From assembly GCF_000521565.1 (NCBI RefSeq), contig NZ_CP002701.1, positions 248,001 through 312,000 on the forward strand: a stretch of 64,000 bases of DNA, read 5' to 3'. A program made the translations under genes and the position numbers. The notes beneath the pieces were generated by a model that had not been told where the DNA came from, made no database searches, and was given only the letters and a program-made list of their open reading frames with translations. Below, one piece after another: positions 1 through 9,877 of this stretch; the first letter of the stretch is position 1, and each line of letters begins with the position of its first letter. Source of the DNA: Buchnera aphidicola str. G002 (Myzus persicae). Its GTDB lineage: Bacteria; Pseudomonadota; Gammaproteobacteria; Enterobacterales; Enterobacteriaceae.

Positions 1-715
1 TAATTGATAGACGTCCTCCTGGTTTTAATATTTTTAATGTATCTTCTAATGCTTGTTTTATTTCTTCTAATTCTTGATTAATGTAAATTCTAATTGCTTG
101 AAAAGTTCTTCTTGCCGGATGCTTAAATCTATTTTTTATTGGTGTAGCTTTTTTAATAATATCAGCTAATTCTAAAGTACTTGTTATTTTTTTGATATTA
201 TTATTATTTTTGATTGCATAAGCTATTTTTTTTGAAAAACGCTCTTCTCCAAAATTTTTTAGAACAAAAGAAATTTCACGAACATTACTTTTAAATAACC
301 AATCTGAAGCAGTAATACCATCATTAGGATTCATTCGCATGTCTAAAGGGCCATCATTTTTAAATGAAAATCCTCTTTTATAATTATCAATTTGTAATGA
401 AGAAACTCCTAAATCAAATAAAATTCCATTTACTTTTCCTATTATTTTTTTACTTTTTGCATAATTTAATAATTTAGAAAAGTTTTCATTTACGATATGA
501 AAACGTGAATCTTTAATACTCTTACCTATTGAAACAGAAAAAGGATCTCTATCAAGAGAAAATAGTTTTCCATCTTTTCCTAATTTCTTTAAAATTTCAT
601 TAGAATGTCCACCAAATCCAAATGTACTATCTATGTAAATACCATTTTTTTTTATTTTCAAAGATTTAATTAATTCTTTTTTCATTACTGGAATATGTTC
701 GATTTTACTTTTCAT
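1..715 (-). CDS. rsmH: 16S rRNA m4C1402 methyltransferase RsmH (MraW), 3' end outside window
   Basis: SAM-dependent methyltransferase that modifies the N4 of C1402 in 16S rRNA. Translating leftward from the ATG at 715 gives 238 uninterrupted codons, starting [16 protein letters not shown], with the SAM-binding motif [10 protein letters not shown] near residue 40. The visible part ends at [10 protein letters not shown], a segment followed by about 75 more residues in the roughly 313-residue E. coli protein. The gene is therefore truncated only by the window edge. In E. coli cra (fruR) and mraZ lie between ilvH and rsmH. Here only about 230 nt of AT-rich sequence separates them, so both are gone. 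Identification is by sequence resemblance and is secure. Confidence 0.95.
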   Translation of the reverse strand, partial: MKSKIEHIPVMKKELIKSLKIKKNGIYIDSTFGFGGHSNEILKKLGKDGKLFSLDRDPFSVSIGKSIKDSRFHIVNENFSKLLNYAKSKKIIGKVNGILFDLGVSSLQIDNYKRGFSFKNDGPLDMRMNPNDGITASDWLFKSNVREISFVLKNFGEERFSKKIAYAIKNNNNIKKITSTLELADIIKKATPIKNRFKHPARRTFQAIRIYINQELEEIKQALEDTLKILKPGGRLSI

Positions 716-753
716 AATGGCATTTATATCTATATAAAATAAGAAAATAAGAT

Positions 754-786
754 ACATGGTCATTTTTGAATAAATCATGACCATGT
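754..786. terminator. Perfect 10-bp hairpin between ilvH and rsmH, possible terminator
   Basis: ACATGGTCAT at 754-763 and ATGACCATGT at 777-786 are exact reverse complements around a 13-nt loop. Rightward it is followed by five T. Leftward, the direction of ilvH and rsmH, it is followed by a T-rich stretch. It could end ilvIH transcripts before rsmH, or be a dyad operator. The sequence shows only the dyad. Confidence 0.4.
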
Positions 787-949
787 TTTTATTGTTATGT
801 TTTAAAAATTATTTTTTGAAAGATTATTGAGATAAATTTATTTTTTAAAATATTTACGTAAAAATATTAAAAATTTTGTGAGTGCATGAAAATTTTTGGT
901 CAATATGAATTTATTTTCTATATAGATTATTTTTTATAAATATGAAATT

Positions 950-1426
950 TTATCCGCGAGAAATACCCACAATACCAGATCGAGTTACTTCAATTACTTC
1001 TGAAATATTACGTATTATTTTTAGAAAAGAGTCTAGTTTTTTTGTAGTTCCAGATAATTGTAATATGTATGTCGTAGATGTAATATCTACAATTTGACCT
1101 CGGAATATTTCTGTAACATGTTTTATATCATCTTTCCTATAGTTATTCATTTGAACTTTCAACAACATAATTTCTCGTTCTATATATGAAGACTGATTAA
1201 TTTGTACTACTCTTAATACATCTATTAATTTATGAAGTTGTTTTTCGATTTGTTCAATTGCTTTTTCATCACCTACTGTTTGTATAGTCATTTTTGATAA
1301 AGTAGCATCTTCAGTTGGTGCTACTGTGATAGTTTCTATATTATATCCTCTTTGTGAAAAGAGTCCGATTACTCGTGATAATGCACCTGATTCATTTTCT
1401 AACAGAATAGATAAAATTCTTCGCAT
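950..1426 (-). CDS. ilvH: Acetolactate synthase III regulatory (small) subunit IlvH
   Basis: Regulatory subunit of acetohydroxyacid synthase III, the first committed enzyme of valine, leucine and isoleucine synthesis, cytoplasmic. The 158-residue product (E. coli 163) opens [19 protein letters not shown], the N-terminal ACT domain that binds valine in this family, followed by the C-terminal domain with the [11 protein letters not shown] segment. It starts four bases after the ilvI stop, so the two subunits are almost certainly co-transcribed and translationally coupled. In Buchnera branched-chain amino acid synthesis serves the aphid host. I see no leader peptide or attenuator. Confidence 0.97.
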   Translation of the reverse strand: MRRILSILLENESGALSRVIGLFSQRGYNIETITVAPTEDATLSKMTIQTVGDEKAIEQIEKQLHKLIDVLRVVQINQSSYIEREIMLLKVQMNNYRKDDIKHVTEIFRGQIVDITSTTYILQLSGTTKKLDSFLKIIRNISEVIEVTRSGIVGISRG

Positions 1427-1430
1427 TTTT

Positions 1431-3146
1431 TTAGGAAACCTCTTTTTTCCTTAACCACATTTCATTCATACCACCGCCTTGGATTTGCATAGGATAAACA
1501 TGCTCAGAATTATCTATTTGGACGTCTACAAAAACTAAATTACCATCAGATAATTTATTCAATGCTAATTTTAATTTTTTTTCTAGTTCTTCAGGATTAG
1601 TGATTTTAATACCAATATGTCCATAAGATTCTGCTAATTTGACAAAATCAGGAAGTGAATCCATATAAGAATGAGAATGCCGTCCAGAATAAATCATATC
1701 TTGCCATTGTTTAACCATACCTAAAGAAGAATTATTAAGATTCAATACTAATACTGCTAAATTATATTGTCGTGCTGTCGATAGTTCTTGAATATTCATT
1801 TGAATACTCCCATCTCCAGTTATACAAATAACAGTTTCTTGAGGTAGAGCCAACTTAACACCTAATGCTGCAGGTAATCCAAATCCCATGGTGCCTAATC
1901 CACCTGAATTAATCCAGCGTCTAGGTTTATTAAATTGGTAATATAATGCAGTGAACATCTGATGCTGACCAACATCTGAAGTAATATAAGATGTGCCTTT
2001 TGTTAATTTAAAAAGTGTTTTGATAACAGTTTGAGGTTTGATTTTTTCGCTATTTTGATTGTACTCTAGGCTATTAACTTTTTTCCATTCTTCTATAGAA
2101 TTCCACCAATTTTTTAAGCATTGAATTTTTTTTTCTTTTTTTAGTAATTCTAACATTTTTTGTAAAATATGTTTTGCATCTCCGACAATAGGTATATTTG
2201 CTGAAACAGTTTTAGAAATAGAAGTAGGGTCTACATCAATATGTAAAATAACAGCGTCTGGACAATATTTCTTTAAGTTATTTGTTGTTCTATCATCAAA
2301 TCGTACACCAATTGCGAAAATAAGATCGGCGTGATGCATCGTCATATTTGCTTCATAGGTACCGTGCATACCCAACATAGAAATATTTTGAGGGTGATTA
2401 CCTGGAAATGCGCCTAATCCCATCAAAGAGGTTGTAACAGGACAATTTATTTTTTCTGCAAATATACGTAATTCTTCACTGCTTTCAGAACTAATGATTC
2501 CACCACCTGCATAAATAACTGGTTTCTGAGCTTTTAATAATGTATCGAGAGCTTTTTTAATTTGTCCTTTATGTCCTTTAGTAGTTGGATTATAGGAACG
2601 TATATAAATATTTTCTGGCCATTGATAAGAATATTTATTTTCTTTTTTTAAAATGTCTTTAGGCAAATCAATTACTACAGGTCCTGGACGTCCGCTGGAC
2701 GCCAACCAAAACGCTTTTTTGAAAATTACTGGTATATCTTCAGTTTTTTTTACTAAAAAACTATGTTTTACTACTGGACGAGAAATACCAATCATATCGC
2801 ATTCCTGAAAAGCATCATAGCCAATTAAGGAAGAAGCAACTTGACCAGATATAACTACCATAGGAATAGAATCCATATATGCTGTAGCAATACCAGTAAT
2901 AGCATTCGTAGCACCTGGTCCAGAAGTCACTAATACGACGCCTGTTTTACCAGTAGATCGAGCATATCCATCAGCCATATGAGTTGCTGCTTGTTCGTGT
3001 CTGACTAAAATATGTTCAATTCCACCAATGGTTTTTAAAGCATCATAAATATCTAGTACGGCTCCTCCAGGATAACCAAATATATGCTGTATTCCCTGAT
3101 TAATTAATGATCGAATGACCATTTCAGCCCCTGATAATATTTCCAT
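1431..3146 (-). CDS. ilvI: Acetolactate synthase III catalytic (large) subunit IlvI
   Basis: Thiamine-diphosphate- and FAD-dependent enzyme condensing pyruvate with pyruvate or 2-oxobutyrate. The product has 571 residues (E. coli 574), opening [18 protein letters not shown]. The catalytic glutamate is E51 in [14 protein letters not shown], and the ThDP/Mg motif GDGS...LNLNN lies in the C-terminal third. A strong Shine-Dalgarno sequence (CTGGAGGAAAA) sits directly before the ATG. First gene of the ilvIH pair. E. coli ilvIH is controlled by Lrp; I cannot recognise an Lrp site here. Substrate synthesis for the host is inferred from Buchnera biology. Confidence 0.98.
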   Translation of the reverse strand: MEILSGAEMVIRSLINQGIQHIFGYPGGAVLDIYDALKTIGGIEHILVRHEQAATHMADGYARSTGKTGVVLVTSGPGATNAITGIATAYMDSIPMVVISGQVASSLIGYDAFQECDMIGISRPVVKHSFLVKKTEDIPVIFKKAFWLASSGRPGPVVIDLPKDILKKENKYSYQWPENIYIRSYNPTTKGHKGQIKKALDTLLKAQKPVIYAGGGIISSESSEELRIFAEKINCPVTTSLMGLGAFPGNHPQNISMLGMHGTYEANMTMHHADLIFAIGVRFDDRTTNNLKKYCPDAVILHIDVDPTSISKTVSANIPIVGDAKHILQKMLELLKKEKKIQCLKNWWNSIEEWKKVNSLEYNQNSEKIKPQTVIKTLFKLTKGTSYITSDVGQHQMFTALYYQFNKPRRWINSGGLGTMGFGLPAALGVKLALPQETVICITGDGSIQMNIQELSTARQYNLAVLVLNLNNSSLGMVKQWQDMIYSGRHSHSYMDSLPDFVKLAESYGHIGIKITNPEELEKKLKLALNKLSDGNLVFVDVQIDNSEHVYPMQIQGGGMNEMWLRKKEVS

Positions 3147-3237
3147 TTTTCCTCCAGGATACTCATTTATTAGGTTTTATTTCCTATTTGATTATTTATC
3201 AGTTTATCCTGTAGTTTATCTCGATAAAACTACCGCT

Positions 3238-3243
3238 ATTATA
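3238..3243 (-). promoter_or_regulatory. Possible -10 hexamer for ilvIH
   Basis: Leftward the hexamer reads TATAAT, about 95 nt before the ilvI ATG. No convincing -35 lies at 16-18 nt spacing, only A-rich sequence. Between it and ilvI is a short 7-bp dyad (GTAGTTT/AAACTAC, about 3211-3233). In such AT-rich DNA a lone TATAAT is weak evidence. Confidence 0.25.
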
Positions 3244-3402
3244 GTAATTTTGAAAATTATTTTTTTAAAGTATTTTTAACCGATCAATTTTGAATAAACA
3301 ATTAATTGTGATTTTTATTATTACAAATATATTAGATATTATCAATATAATAGAACGTATTAAATATAATTTAATATTTAAATGTTCATTAATAAAAAAT
3401 TA

Positions 3403-4449
3403 TTATTTTTCTCTAACTAAATATCTTTTAAATTTAGGGGAAATCCATGTTGAAAAAATATTTTTTTCTTGTGTAATTAGACAAACTGCTAATTCTTCTT
3501 TTAGAGCTAGTTTTTTAGCTTTTTTAAATCCTAATATTAATAATCCTGTATCCCAACTATCTGCTTCTAAAGCTGTAGAAGAAATTACACTAACTGATAC
3601 TAAATTATGCATTACAGGTGTTCCAGTAGTAGGATCAATTAAATGTGAAATACGATGTTTTTTAAGATAATAATAATTACGATAAGTCCCTGCAGTACTA
3701 ATTGAAGAATTTTTCAGATGTATAAGTAAATGTATCGCCTGTTTTTGATCAATAGGTTTTTGAATAGCAATTATTTTAGGTTTATTTAGCTTATTATCAA
3801 CTTTTACTAACACTGTTCCACCAATTGATATGGTATAATTTTTAATGCCTTTTTTTTTAAGTAAATATGATACATGATCTGCAGCAAAACCTTCTCCTAA
3901 AGTAGAAAGATTAATTTTTATTCCATTTATATCTTTTGTTAAATATATTCCAAAAGAATTTTTAATAATTTTTAAATGTTGACTGCCTGTAAGAATCATA
4001 TTTTTTTTTATTTTTTCGATAGAAGGATAATTATTTGGTTTTTTATGTACACCAAATCCCCATATATCAATTAATGAACTGATAGTTACATCTAACTTTC
4101 CATGAGTTTTTCTGTTTGTTTTGAGTGCTGCAGAAATAATATGATAGAAATTTTTATTTATAATTTGGAGTTGATTTTTCTTAAGTTTATTAAATTGAGA
4201 TACTACAGAAGTCTTCTTCCAAGAAGAAAGCATTTTTTCGTCTTTATCTAAACATTTTTTTATTAAACTTTTTATATATTTTTTATTTTTTAAATCAGGA
4301 ATTTTAACTTGCCAATATGTACCCATAGTTTTTCCTTTAAAGATTGTATTTTTTTCTGTTTTTTTATTTAAAAAATGATTATAAAAATTAGTTGATATAA
4401 ATATCATGAAAAGAAAAATGTTAAAAATAATATAAAAATATACAAACAA
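3403..4449 (-). CDS. apbE: ApbE-family FAD:protein FMN transferase
   Basis: Attaches FMN covalently to threonine residues of partner proteins, typically RnfG/RnfD or NqrB/C, on the periplasmic side. The 348 residues contain the family landmarks: GKTMGTYWQVKI near residue 40, DVTISSLIDIWGFG, the NLSTLGEGFAADH nucleotide-binding segment, SISTAGTYRNYYY, SHLIDPTTGTP and the Mg-site motif ALEADSWDTGLLILG. The N-terminus is one long hydrophobic stretch (about residues 3-25) without the lipobox cysteine of E. coli ApbE, so it looks like a signal anchor. Divergent from degP. Buchnera genomes are known to keep an Rnf/Rsx complex, a plausible client, but none is in this window. Confidence 0.9.
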   Translation of the reverse strand: MFVYFYIIFNIFLFMIFISTNFYNHFLNKKTEKNTIFKGKTMGTYWQVKIPDLKNKKYIKSLIKKCLDKDEKMLSSWKKTSVVSQFNKLKKNQLQIINKNFYHIISAALKTNRKTHGKLDVTISSLIDIWGFGVHKKPNNYPSIEKIKKNMILTGSQHLKIIKNSFGIYLTKDINGIKINLSTLGEGFAADHVSYLLKKKGIKNYTISIGGTVLVKVDNKLNKPKIIAIQKPIDQKQAIHLLIHLKNSSISTAGTYRNYYYLKKHRISHLIDPTTGTPVMHNLVSVSVISSTALEADSWDTGLLILGFKKAKKLALKEELAVCLITQEKNIFSTWISPKFKRYLVREK

Positions 4450-4670
4450 GGCAGTTCTCCTAGTTAATAAAAAATATTTTGATTAAAATAAATATTATTA
4501 CAGTTTATTTTTTGTCTGGTATGACTCATATATAAAATTTATATTTAACTATGAACAAGGAATGGAGTTAAAGAGTGATGGAGTGTATAATATAAAATTA
4601 TCTTGTAAAAAACCTGTATTGTAAAAATAGTTTCATTTACGGATTAGATTGTAATGATGAGAAAGAAATA

Positions 4671-6107
4671 ATGAAAAAAACAGCTATAGTATTTGGTGAA
4701 GTAATAATCATTTTAACATTGTTATTTAGTTTTGGAATGTCTTGGGGTGATATTACTCCTCCTACAAAAAATAAAATTTTTTCTAAAGAATCTGCTCCTA
4801 GCTTAGCACCTATGTTAGAAAAAGTAATGCCATCAGTAATTAGTATTAATATTGAAGGGAGTACGGTAGTACATACTTCTCGTTTACCTAATCAATTTCA
4901 ACCATTTTTTGGTGATAATTCACCGTTTTGTCAAGGTAATTCACCATTTAGAAATTCTCCTTTTTGTCGTTCAAATCCAAATTCTAATAGTACAAGTGAA
5001 AAGTTTCGTGCATTAGGTTCTGGTGTTATTATCAATGCTGAAAAAGGATATGCTGTAACAAATAACCATGTTGTAGAACACGCGAATAAAATTCAAGTGC
5101 AACTCAGCGATGGACGTCGATATGAAGCCCAAATAATTGGTAAAGATCCTCGTTCTGATATTGCTTTAATACAGTTAAAAAATGCAAATAATTTGCGTGA
5201 AATAAAAATTGCTGATTCTGATTCTTTACGTGTTGGAGATTATACTGTAGCTATTGGTAATCCATACGGTCTTGGAGAAACTGTGACTTCAGGTATTATT
5301 TCCGCTTTAGGAAGAAGTGGATTAAATATTGAACACTATGAAAATTTTATTCAGACTGATGCTGCAATAAATAGAGGAAATTCTGGTGGAGCATTAGTAA
5401 ATTTGAATGGTGAATTAATTGGAATTAATACAGCTATTTTAGCACCAGATGGTGGAAATATTGGAATAGGATTTGCCATTCCTGGTAACATCGTAAAAAA
5501 TTTAACTGCACAAATGGCTCAATTTGGACAAGTGAGACGAGGAGAACTAGGTATAATAGGTATGGAGTTGAATTCAGATCTAGCTCAAATTATGAAAATA
5601 AATGCACAAAAAGGTGCGTTTGTAAGTCAAGTTTTACCTAATTCTTCTGCTTTTGAAGCTGGAATAAAAGCTGGTGATATTATTATTTCTTTAAATAAAA
5701 AACCTATTTATAGTTTTGCAGCTTTACGTGCTGAAGTAGGATCTTTACCAGTTACTACTAAAATGGAATTAGGAATATTCCGAGAAGGAAAAATCAAAAA
5801 TATTATTGTTGAACTAAAATATTCTTTGAAACATAACTTAAATTCGGAAAATCGTTATATAGGAATAGAAGGAATAGATTTGAGTAATTATTTATCAGAT
5901 AGAGAAAAAGGCATTAAAGTAGAAAGTGTTAAATCAAATACATTAGCAGCAAAAATTGGTTTTAAAAAAGATGATATCATAATAGGAGTTAATCAACAAT
6001 TAGTAGTAAACATAGAAGAATTAAAAAAAATTTTGGATGCTAAGCCTAAAATATTAGTCTTTAGTGTGAAAAGAGGAAGCGATAATATATATTTAGTAAG
6101 TGAGTAA
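4671..6107 (+). CDS. degP: Periplasmic serine protease/chaperone DegP (HtrA)
   Basis: ATP-independent periplasmic protease and chaperone that clears misfolded envelope proteins. The 478 residues (E. coli 474) contain an N-terminal signal region (about 1-25, with no clean AXA cleavage site), then the trypsin-like domain with catalytic triad H133 (NNHVVEHA), D163 (DPRSDIAL) and S238 (GNSGGAL), and two PDZ domains at about 290-380 and 390-478. The flexible LA loop SPFCQ...SPFC is present but short. Purine-rich AGAAAG precedes the ATG. E. coli degP is driven by sigma-E and Cpx; neither site is recognisable here. A good hairpin follows the stop. Confidence 0.97.
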   Translation: MKKTAIVFGEVIIILTLLFSFGMSWGDITPPTKNKIFSKESAPSLAPMLEKVMPSVISINIEGSTVVHTSRLPNQFQPFFGDNSPFCQGNSPFRNSPFCRSNPNSNSTSEKFRALGSGVIINAEKGYAVTNNHVVEHANKIQVQLSDGRRYEAQIIGKDPRSDIALIQLKNANNLREIKIADSDSLRVGDYTVAIGNPYGLGETVTSGIISALGRSGLNIEHYENFIQTDAAINRGNSGGALVNLNGELIGINTAILAPDGGNIGIGFAIPGNIVKNLTAQMAQFGQVRRGELGIIGMELNSDLAQIMKINAQKGAFVSQVLPNSSAFEAGIKAGDIIISLNKKPIYSFAALRAEVGSLPVTTKMELGIFREGKIKNIIVELKYSLKHNLNSENRYIGIEGIDLSNYLSDREKGIKVESVKSNTLAAKIGFKKDDIIIGVNQQLVVNIEELKKILDAKPKILVFSVKRGSDNIYLVSE

Positions 6108-6123
6108 TTATTATATATTTATC

Positions 6124-6146
6124 CCGCCCGAAAAAAACACGGGCGG
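6124..6146 (+). terminator. GC-rich hairpin after degP
   Basis: CCGCCCG (6124-6130) and CGGGCGG (6140-6146) form a perfect 7-bp all-GC stem around an A-rich 9-nt loop, followed by ATTTTCTTGTATTTTTT. It lies 16 nt after the degP stop and 15 nt before the end of convergent dapD. It is a good intrinsic terminator for degP and may also stop dapD transcripts. An all-GC stem stands out sharply in this AT-rich DNA. Confidence 0.8.
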
Positions 6147-6161
6147 ATTTTCTTGTATTTT

Positions 6162-6986
6162 TTATGAGATACTTCTTAAAAGCTGGTTAATTTCTATTTT
6201 TCCCAATGTTTTTGTATCTACTTTTTTTACAATTATTGCAGCATAAAGATTATAATTTTTATTTTTATCTGGTAAACTACCAGAGACTACTACAGAATGA
6301 GCTGGAACTTTCCCATAAAAAATTTCTCCACTTTCTCTGTCATAGATTTTAGTACTTTGTCCAATAAAAACACCCATAGAAATAACTGAACCTTCTTCAA
6401 CAATAACGCCTTCTACTATTTCTGAACGTGCGCCAATAAAACAATTATCTTCAATAATTGTCGGATTGTTCTGTAAAGGTTCTAGAACGCCTCCTATACC
6501 GACTCCTCCAGATAAATGTACATTTTTACCAATTTGAGCGCAAGAACCTACAGTAGCCCAAGTATCTACCATTGTACCTTCGTCAACATATGCACCAATA
6601 TTTATATAAGAAGGCATAATAATTACATTACAATTAATAAAGGAACCATATCTTACTGTTGCTGGCGGAACTATTCGAATTTTTTCTTTTTTAAATCTAG
6701 CTTCATTATACTCTTTATATTTTAACGGGATTTTATCGTAATAATTTGTTTCGCTACCTAAAATAAGATTATTTTTTTTTATATACATATATAATAAAAC
6801 AGCTTTTTTTAACCACTCATGAGTGATCCATATATTATTTTTTTTTTCTGCAATTCTAATTTTTCCATCATTTAATAATTGAATAATATGCTCAATAGTT
6901 TCTAGAAGATTAGAATTAATGTTATTAATATTAATTTCATGTTTTTTTTCATATGCTTCTTCAATAATTTTTTTTAATAATTGCAT
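6162..6986 (-). CDS. dapD: 2,3,4,5-tetrahydropyridine-2,6-dicarboxylate N-succinyltransferase
   Basis: Succinyl-CoA-dependent step of the diaminopimelate/lysine pathway, cytoplasmic. The 274 residues equal the E. coli length. An N-terminal helical domain (about 1-100) is followed by the left-handed beta-helix of hexapeptide repeats ([17 protein letters not shown] through [17 protein letters not shown]). The pathway supplies both peptidoglycan precursor and lysine for the host. In E. coli glnD lies between dapD and map. Here 52 nt separate them, so glnD has been deleted and the two may be co-transcribed. Confidence 0.97.
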   Translation of the reverse strand: MQLLKKIIEEAYEKKHEININNINSNLLETIEHIIQLLNDGKIRIAEKKNNIWITHEWLKKAVLLYMYIKKNNLILGSETNYYDKIPLKYKEYNEARFKKEKIRIVPPATVRYGSFINCNVIIMPSYINIGAYVDEGTMVDTWATVGSCAQIGKNVHLSGGVGIGGVLEPLQNNPTIIEDNCFIGARSEIVEGVIVEEGSVISMGVFIGQSTKIYDRESGEIFYGKVPAHSVVVSGSLPDKNKNYNLYAAIIVKKVDTKTLGKIEINQLLRSIS

Positions 6987-7038
6987 CTTTTTTAATTTAA
7001 CCTAATGTATAATGGGGAATAATCTTGTTCAAATTTTT

Positions 7039-7833
7039 TTATTTTTTATTAAATAATGTAGGTGAAATTCTTTCATTTTTTTGCCATGTTAAAATATCGC
7101 ATCCGTATTCTGTTACTAATATAGTATGTTCGTACTGTGCTGATAAAGAACGATCTTTAGTTTTTACAGTCCATCCGTCTTTCATGCACTTGACTTGAGA
7201 ATGACCAGAATTAATCATTGGTTCAATAGTGAAAATCATACCTTTTTCTAAAATAACGTTATTTTCTTTGTTTTTATAATGTAATACATGAGGTTCTTCA
7301 TGAAAGTTACGTCCAATACCATGTCCGCAATATTCTTTTACTATAGAAAAATTATTTTTTTCAACATAATTTTGAATCACTTCTCCAATTTTATATAAAG
7401 GTATACCTGGTTGAATTATTTTTAAAGATCGATACAGGCTTTCTTGAGCGACTTGGCATAAACGTTTAGACAAAATACTTGTTTTTCCTATTAAAAACAT
7501 TTTGGAAGTATCACCATGATAATTATTTTTAATAATTGTAATATCTATATTAATTATATCTCCTTCTTTTAAAATTTGTTTTTTACTGGGAATTCCATGA
7601 CATACAACATCATTAATAGAAGTACAAATTGATTTTGGAAAGCCATGATATCCTAAACATGCTGAAAGAGCTTTTTTCTCATAAAAAATATAATCGTGAC
7701 AAATTTGATTAATATCTTCTGTACTAATATTGGGTTTAAGATGCTTTTCTACCATTTCAAGTACTTCAGCTGCTAATTTTCCAGATATTCTCATTTTTTT
7801 TATTTCTGATTCTGTTTTAATGATACAACTCAT
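7039..7833 (-). CDS. map: Methionine aminopeptidase, type I
   Basis: Removes the initiator methionine from nascent proteins; dinuclear metal enzyme of the cytoplasm. The 264 residues equal E. coli Map, and every metal ligand falls at the same number: D97 (INIDITI), D108 (HGDTSK), H171 (CGHGIGRNFHEEPH), E204 (TIEPMI) and E235 (QYEHTILV). H79 of VVCHGIPS is also kept. Divergent from rpsB, as in E. coli, across a 328-nt spacer. Confidence 0.98.
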   Translation of the reverse strand: MSCIIKTESEIKKMRISGKLAAEVLEMVEKHLKPNISTEDINQICHDYIFYEKKALSACLGYHGFPKSICTSINDVVCHGIPSKKQILKEGDIINIDITIIKNNYHGDTSKMFLIGKTSILSKRLCQVAQESLYRSLKIIQPGIPLYKIGEVIQNYVEKNNFSIVKEYCGHGIGRNFHEEPHVLHYKNKENNVILEKGMIFTIEPMINSGHSQVKCMKDGWTVKTKDRSLSAQYEHTILVTEYGCDILTWQKNERISPTLFNKK

Positions 7834-8161
7834 AATATTTAGCCGTTTTTTTATATCAATTTGTCAAATTTAAGATATATTTAAATTATACTTTAAAATA
7901 TATTTTTTTTAAATTTAATTGTTAATTTGTATGAAATATAAAATATTTAGATAATTATTCAGATTTCTAATAAGAAAATGTGATATAAATTATTTTAAAG
8001 TGTAAAAACGATATGAATAAAGTGTAAAAACGATATGAAAAATAGAATATTAATATATTAATATTTTTTTTTCTTTAATATAATACTTATCAAAGTTTTT
8101 CATATTTTCCAATGTATATTTAAATTTTTAAAACTGTTTTTTTAAATAAGAGGTTATTTTT
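7834..8161. promoter_or_regulatory. map-rpsB divergent spacer with probable rpsB promoter -10
   Basis: No coding potential seen. TATAAT at 8079-8084 is a candidate rpsB -10 and would give a leader of about 70 nt; the -35 position (TATTAA) is poor. AAGAGG at 8148-8153 is the rpsB ribosome-binding site, 8 nt before the ATG. An exact 22-bp tandem repeat (separate entry) lies 40-83 nt upstream of the -10. In E. coli the rpsB leader mediates S2 autoregulation; whether this leader does is not visible. Confidence 0.45.
7996..8039. repeat. Exact tandem duplication of a 22-bp unit upstream of rpsB
   Basis: Positions 7996-8017 and 8018-8039 are identical 22-mers, each beginning TAAAGTGTAAAAACG and ending ATATGAA, with no spacer between them. 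The unit is not low-complexity. Two perfect head-to-tail copies imply recent duplication or selection. They lie just upstream of the candidate rpsB promoter. Confidence 0.9.
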
Positions 8162-8881
8162 ATGGAAATAGTATCAATGCGAGATATGTTAAAAGCAGGA
8201 GTTCATTTCGGTCATCAAACGCGTTATTGGAATCCGAAAATGAAACCTTTTATTTTCGGTACTCGTAATAGAGTTCATATTATTAATTTAGAAAAAACTC
8301 TTCCTATGTTTCACTTTGCTCTTAATGAATTAAAAAAAATTGCTTTAAGAAAAGGTAGAATACTTTTTGTAGGTACAAAGCGAGCCGCAAGTAAAAGTAT
8401 AAAAGAAGTTGCTATTAATTGTGATCAATTTTTTGTAAATCATCGTTGGTTAGGAGGCATGTTAACTAACTGGAAAACTGTACGACAGTCTATCAAACGT
8501 TTGAAAGATTTAGAAATGGAATCTAAAGATGGTACTTTTTCTAAATTAACTAAAAAAGAAGCTTTAATAAGATCACGAGAATTATCTAAATTAGAAAATA
8601 GTTTAGGAGGAATCAAAAATATGGGCGGATTACCTGATTGCTTATTTGTTATTGATGCTTCACATGAACATATTGCTATAAGGGAAGCAAATAATTTAGG
8701 TATTCCTGTGTTTTCTATAGTTGATACTAATTCAAATCCTGATGGTGTCGATTACGTTATACCAGGTAATGATGACGCTATTAGGTCAGTAACATTATAT
8801 TTGAAATCCGTATCTCTTAGTATTTCAAAAATAAATAATCCAATTTTATCAAGCACAACATTAATCAATTCTAATAAATAA
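8162..8881 (+). CDS. rpsB: 30S ribosomal protein S2
   Basis: Small-subunit ribosomal protein. The 239 residues (E. coli 241) open [20 protein letters not shown], with the signature segments [13 protein letters not shown] and [15 protein letters not shown] and the strongly conserved [19 protein letters not shown]. Preceded by AAGAGG at 8 nt. First gene of a long rightward run, with tsf as in E. coli. Confidence 0.98.
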   Translation: MEIVSMRDMLKAGVHFGHQTRYWNPKMKPFIFGTRNRVHIINLEKTLPMFHFALNELKKIALRKGRILFVGTKRAASKSIKEVAINCDQFFVNHRWLGGMLTNWKTVRQSIKRLKDLEMESKDGTFSKLTKKEALIRSRELSKLENSLGGIKNMGGLPDCLFVIDASHEHIAIREANNLGIPVFSIVDTNSNPDGVDYVIPGNDDAIRSVTLYLKSVSLSISKINNPILSSTTLINSNK

Positions 8882-8973
8882 AGACTTAAAATAGATATTT
8901 TGATTTTTTATTTTAAGAAAAATAAATACGATCTAATCAAAGTAAAATGATTTATAGTAAAAAGAGGATTAAA

Positions 8974-9777
8974 ATGACAGTTAACATTACTGCTGATCTT
9001 ATTAAAAAACTGAGATCTCGTACAGGAGTAGGATTTCTAGAATGTAAACGAGCATTATTAGAAGAACATGGAGATATAGAATTATCAATTGATAATTTAC
9101 GAAAATCAGGAAAAATGAATGCTGAAAAAAAGATAAATAATATTACTAATCAGGGTGTGATTTTTTCAAGAACTAAAAATAATATTGGTGTCATGCTTGA
9201 ATTAAATTGTGAAACTGATTTTGTTTCTAAAGATAATTCATTTAGAATGTTCGGAGAAGAGCTAGTTTTAACAGCATTAGAAAAAAATATACAAGATATT
9301 CAAATATTAAAAAAAATATTCGAAGATAAAAGAACAGATTTAGTTTTAAAAGTAGGTGAAAATATTAATATACGTCGTTTCCATTTTATGCAGGGCGAAA
9401 ATATTATTGCATATATTCATGGTGTTCGAATTGGCGTACTAGTTGATGCTAATCTTTTAAATCCGATTATACTAAAAAATATTGCAATGCATATAGCGGC
9501 AAGTAAACCAGAATATGTGGATCCAAAAAATGTACCAGATACGGTTTTTCAACGTGAATATCAAGTTCAATTAGAACTAGCAAAAAAACTTGGTAAATCT
9601 CATAATATATTGAATAAGATTCTAGAAGGAAAGATGAATAAATTTATTAATAACATTTCTCTTGTTACTCAAAATTTTATAATGGATTCTAATAAAACAG
9701 TAGGAAATATATTAAGCGAACACCATATCCATATCAATTCATTTGTTAGATTTGAATTAGGTGAAGTTATTTTCTAA
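8974..9777 (+). CDS. tsf: Elongation factor Ts
   Basis: Guanine-nucleotide exchange factor for EF-Tu. I start it at the ATG at 8974 ([18 protein letters not shown]), preceded by AAAGAGGA at good spacing and aligning with E. coli MAEITASLVKELRERTG. An upstream in-frame ATG at 8947 would add nine unconserved residues. The product has 267 residues (E. coli 283): the UBA-like N-terminal domain with [10 protein letters not shown], then the core with [12 protein letters not shown] and [12 protein letters not shown]. Confidence 0.96.
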   Translation: MTVNITADLIKKLRSRTGVGFLECKRALLEEHGDIELSIDNLRKSGKMNAEKKINNITNQGVIFSRTKNNIGVMLELNCETDFVSKDNSFRMFGEELVLTALEKNIQDIQILKKIFEDKRTDLVLKVGENINIRRFHFMQGENIIAYIHGVRIGVLVDANLLNPIILKNIAMHIAASKPEYVDPKNVPDTVFQREYQVQLELAKKLGKSHNILNKILEGKMNKFINNISLVTQNFIMDSNKTVGNILSEHHIHINSFVRFELGEVIF

Positions 9778-9877
9778 AGAAATTATACATTGAAATAAGA
9801 TGTAAATTTTTTCTAAAAATGAAAGATTTTATTAGATATGTTGATATTAATATAAAAATATATTTAGGTTGAGAAAT

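Noticed and set aside
3290..3670. 126-codon frame on the plus strand opposite the end of apbE
   Set aside because: It overlaps the well-conserved C-terminal coding region of apbE antisense and has no recognisable domain or ribosome-binding site.
8947..8973. Upstream ATG as the tsf start
   Set aside because: It would add nine unconserved residues; the ATG at 8974 follows AAAGAGGA and aligns with E. coli EF-Ts.
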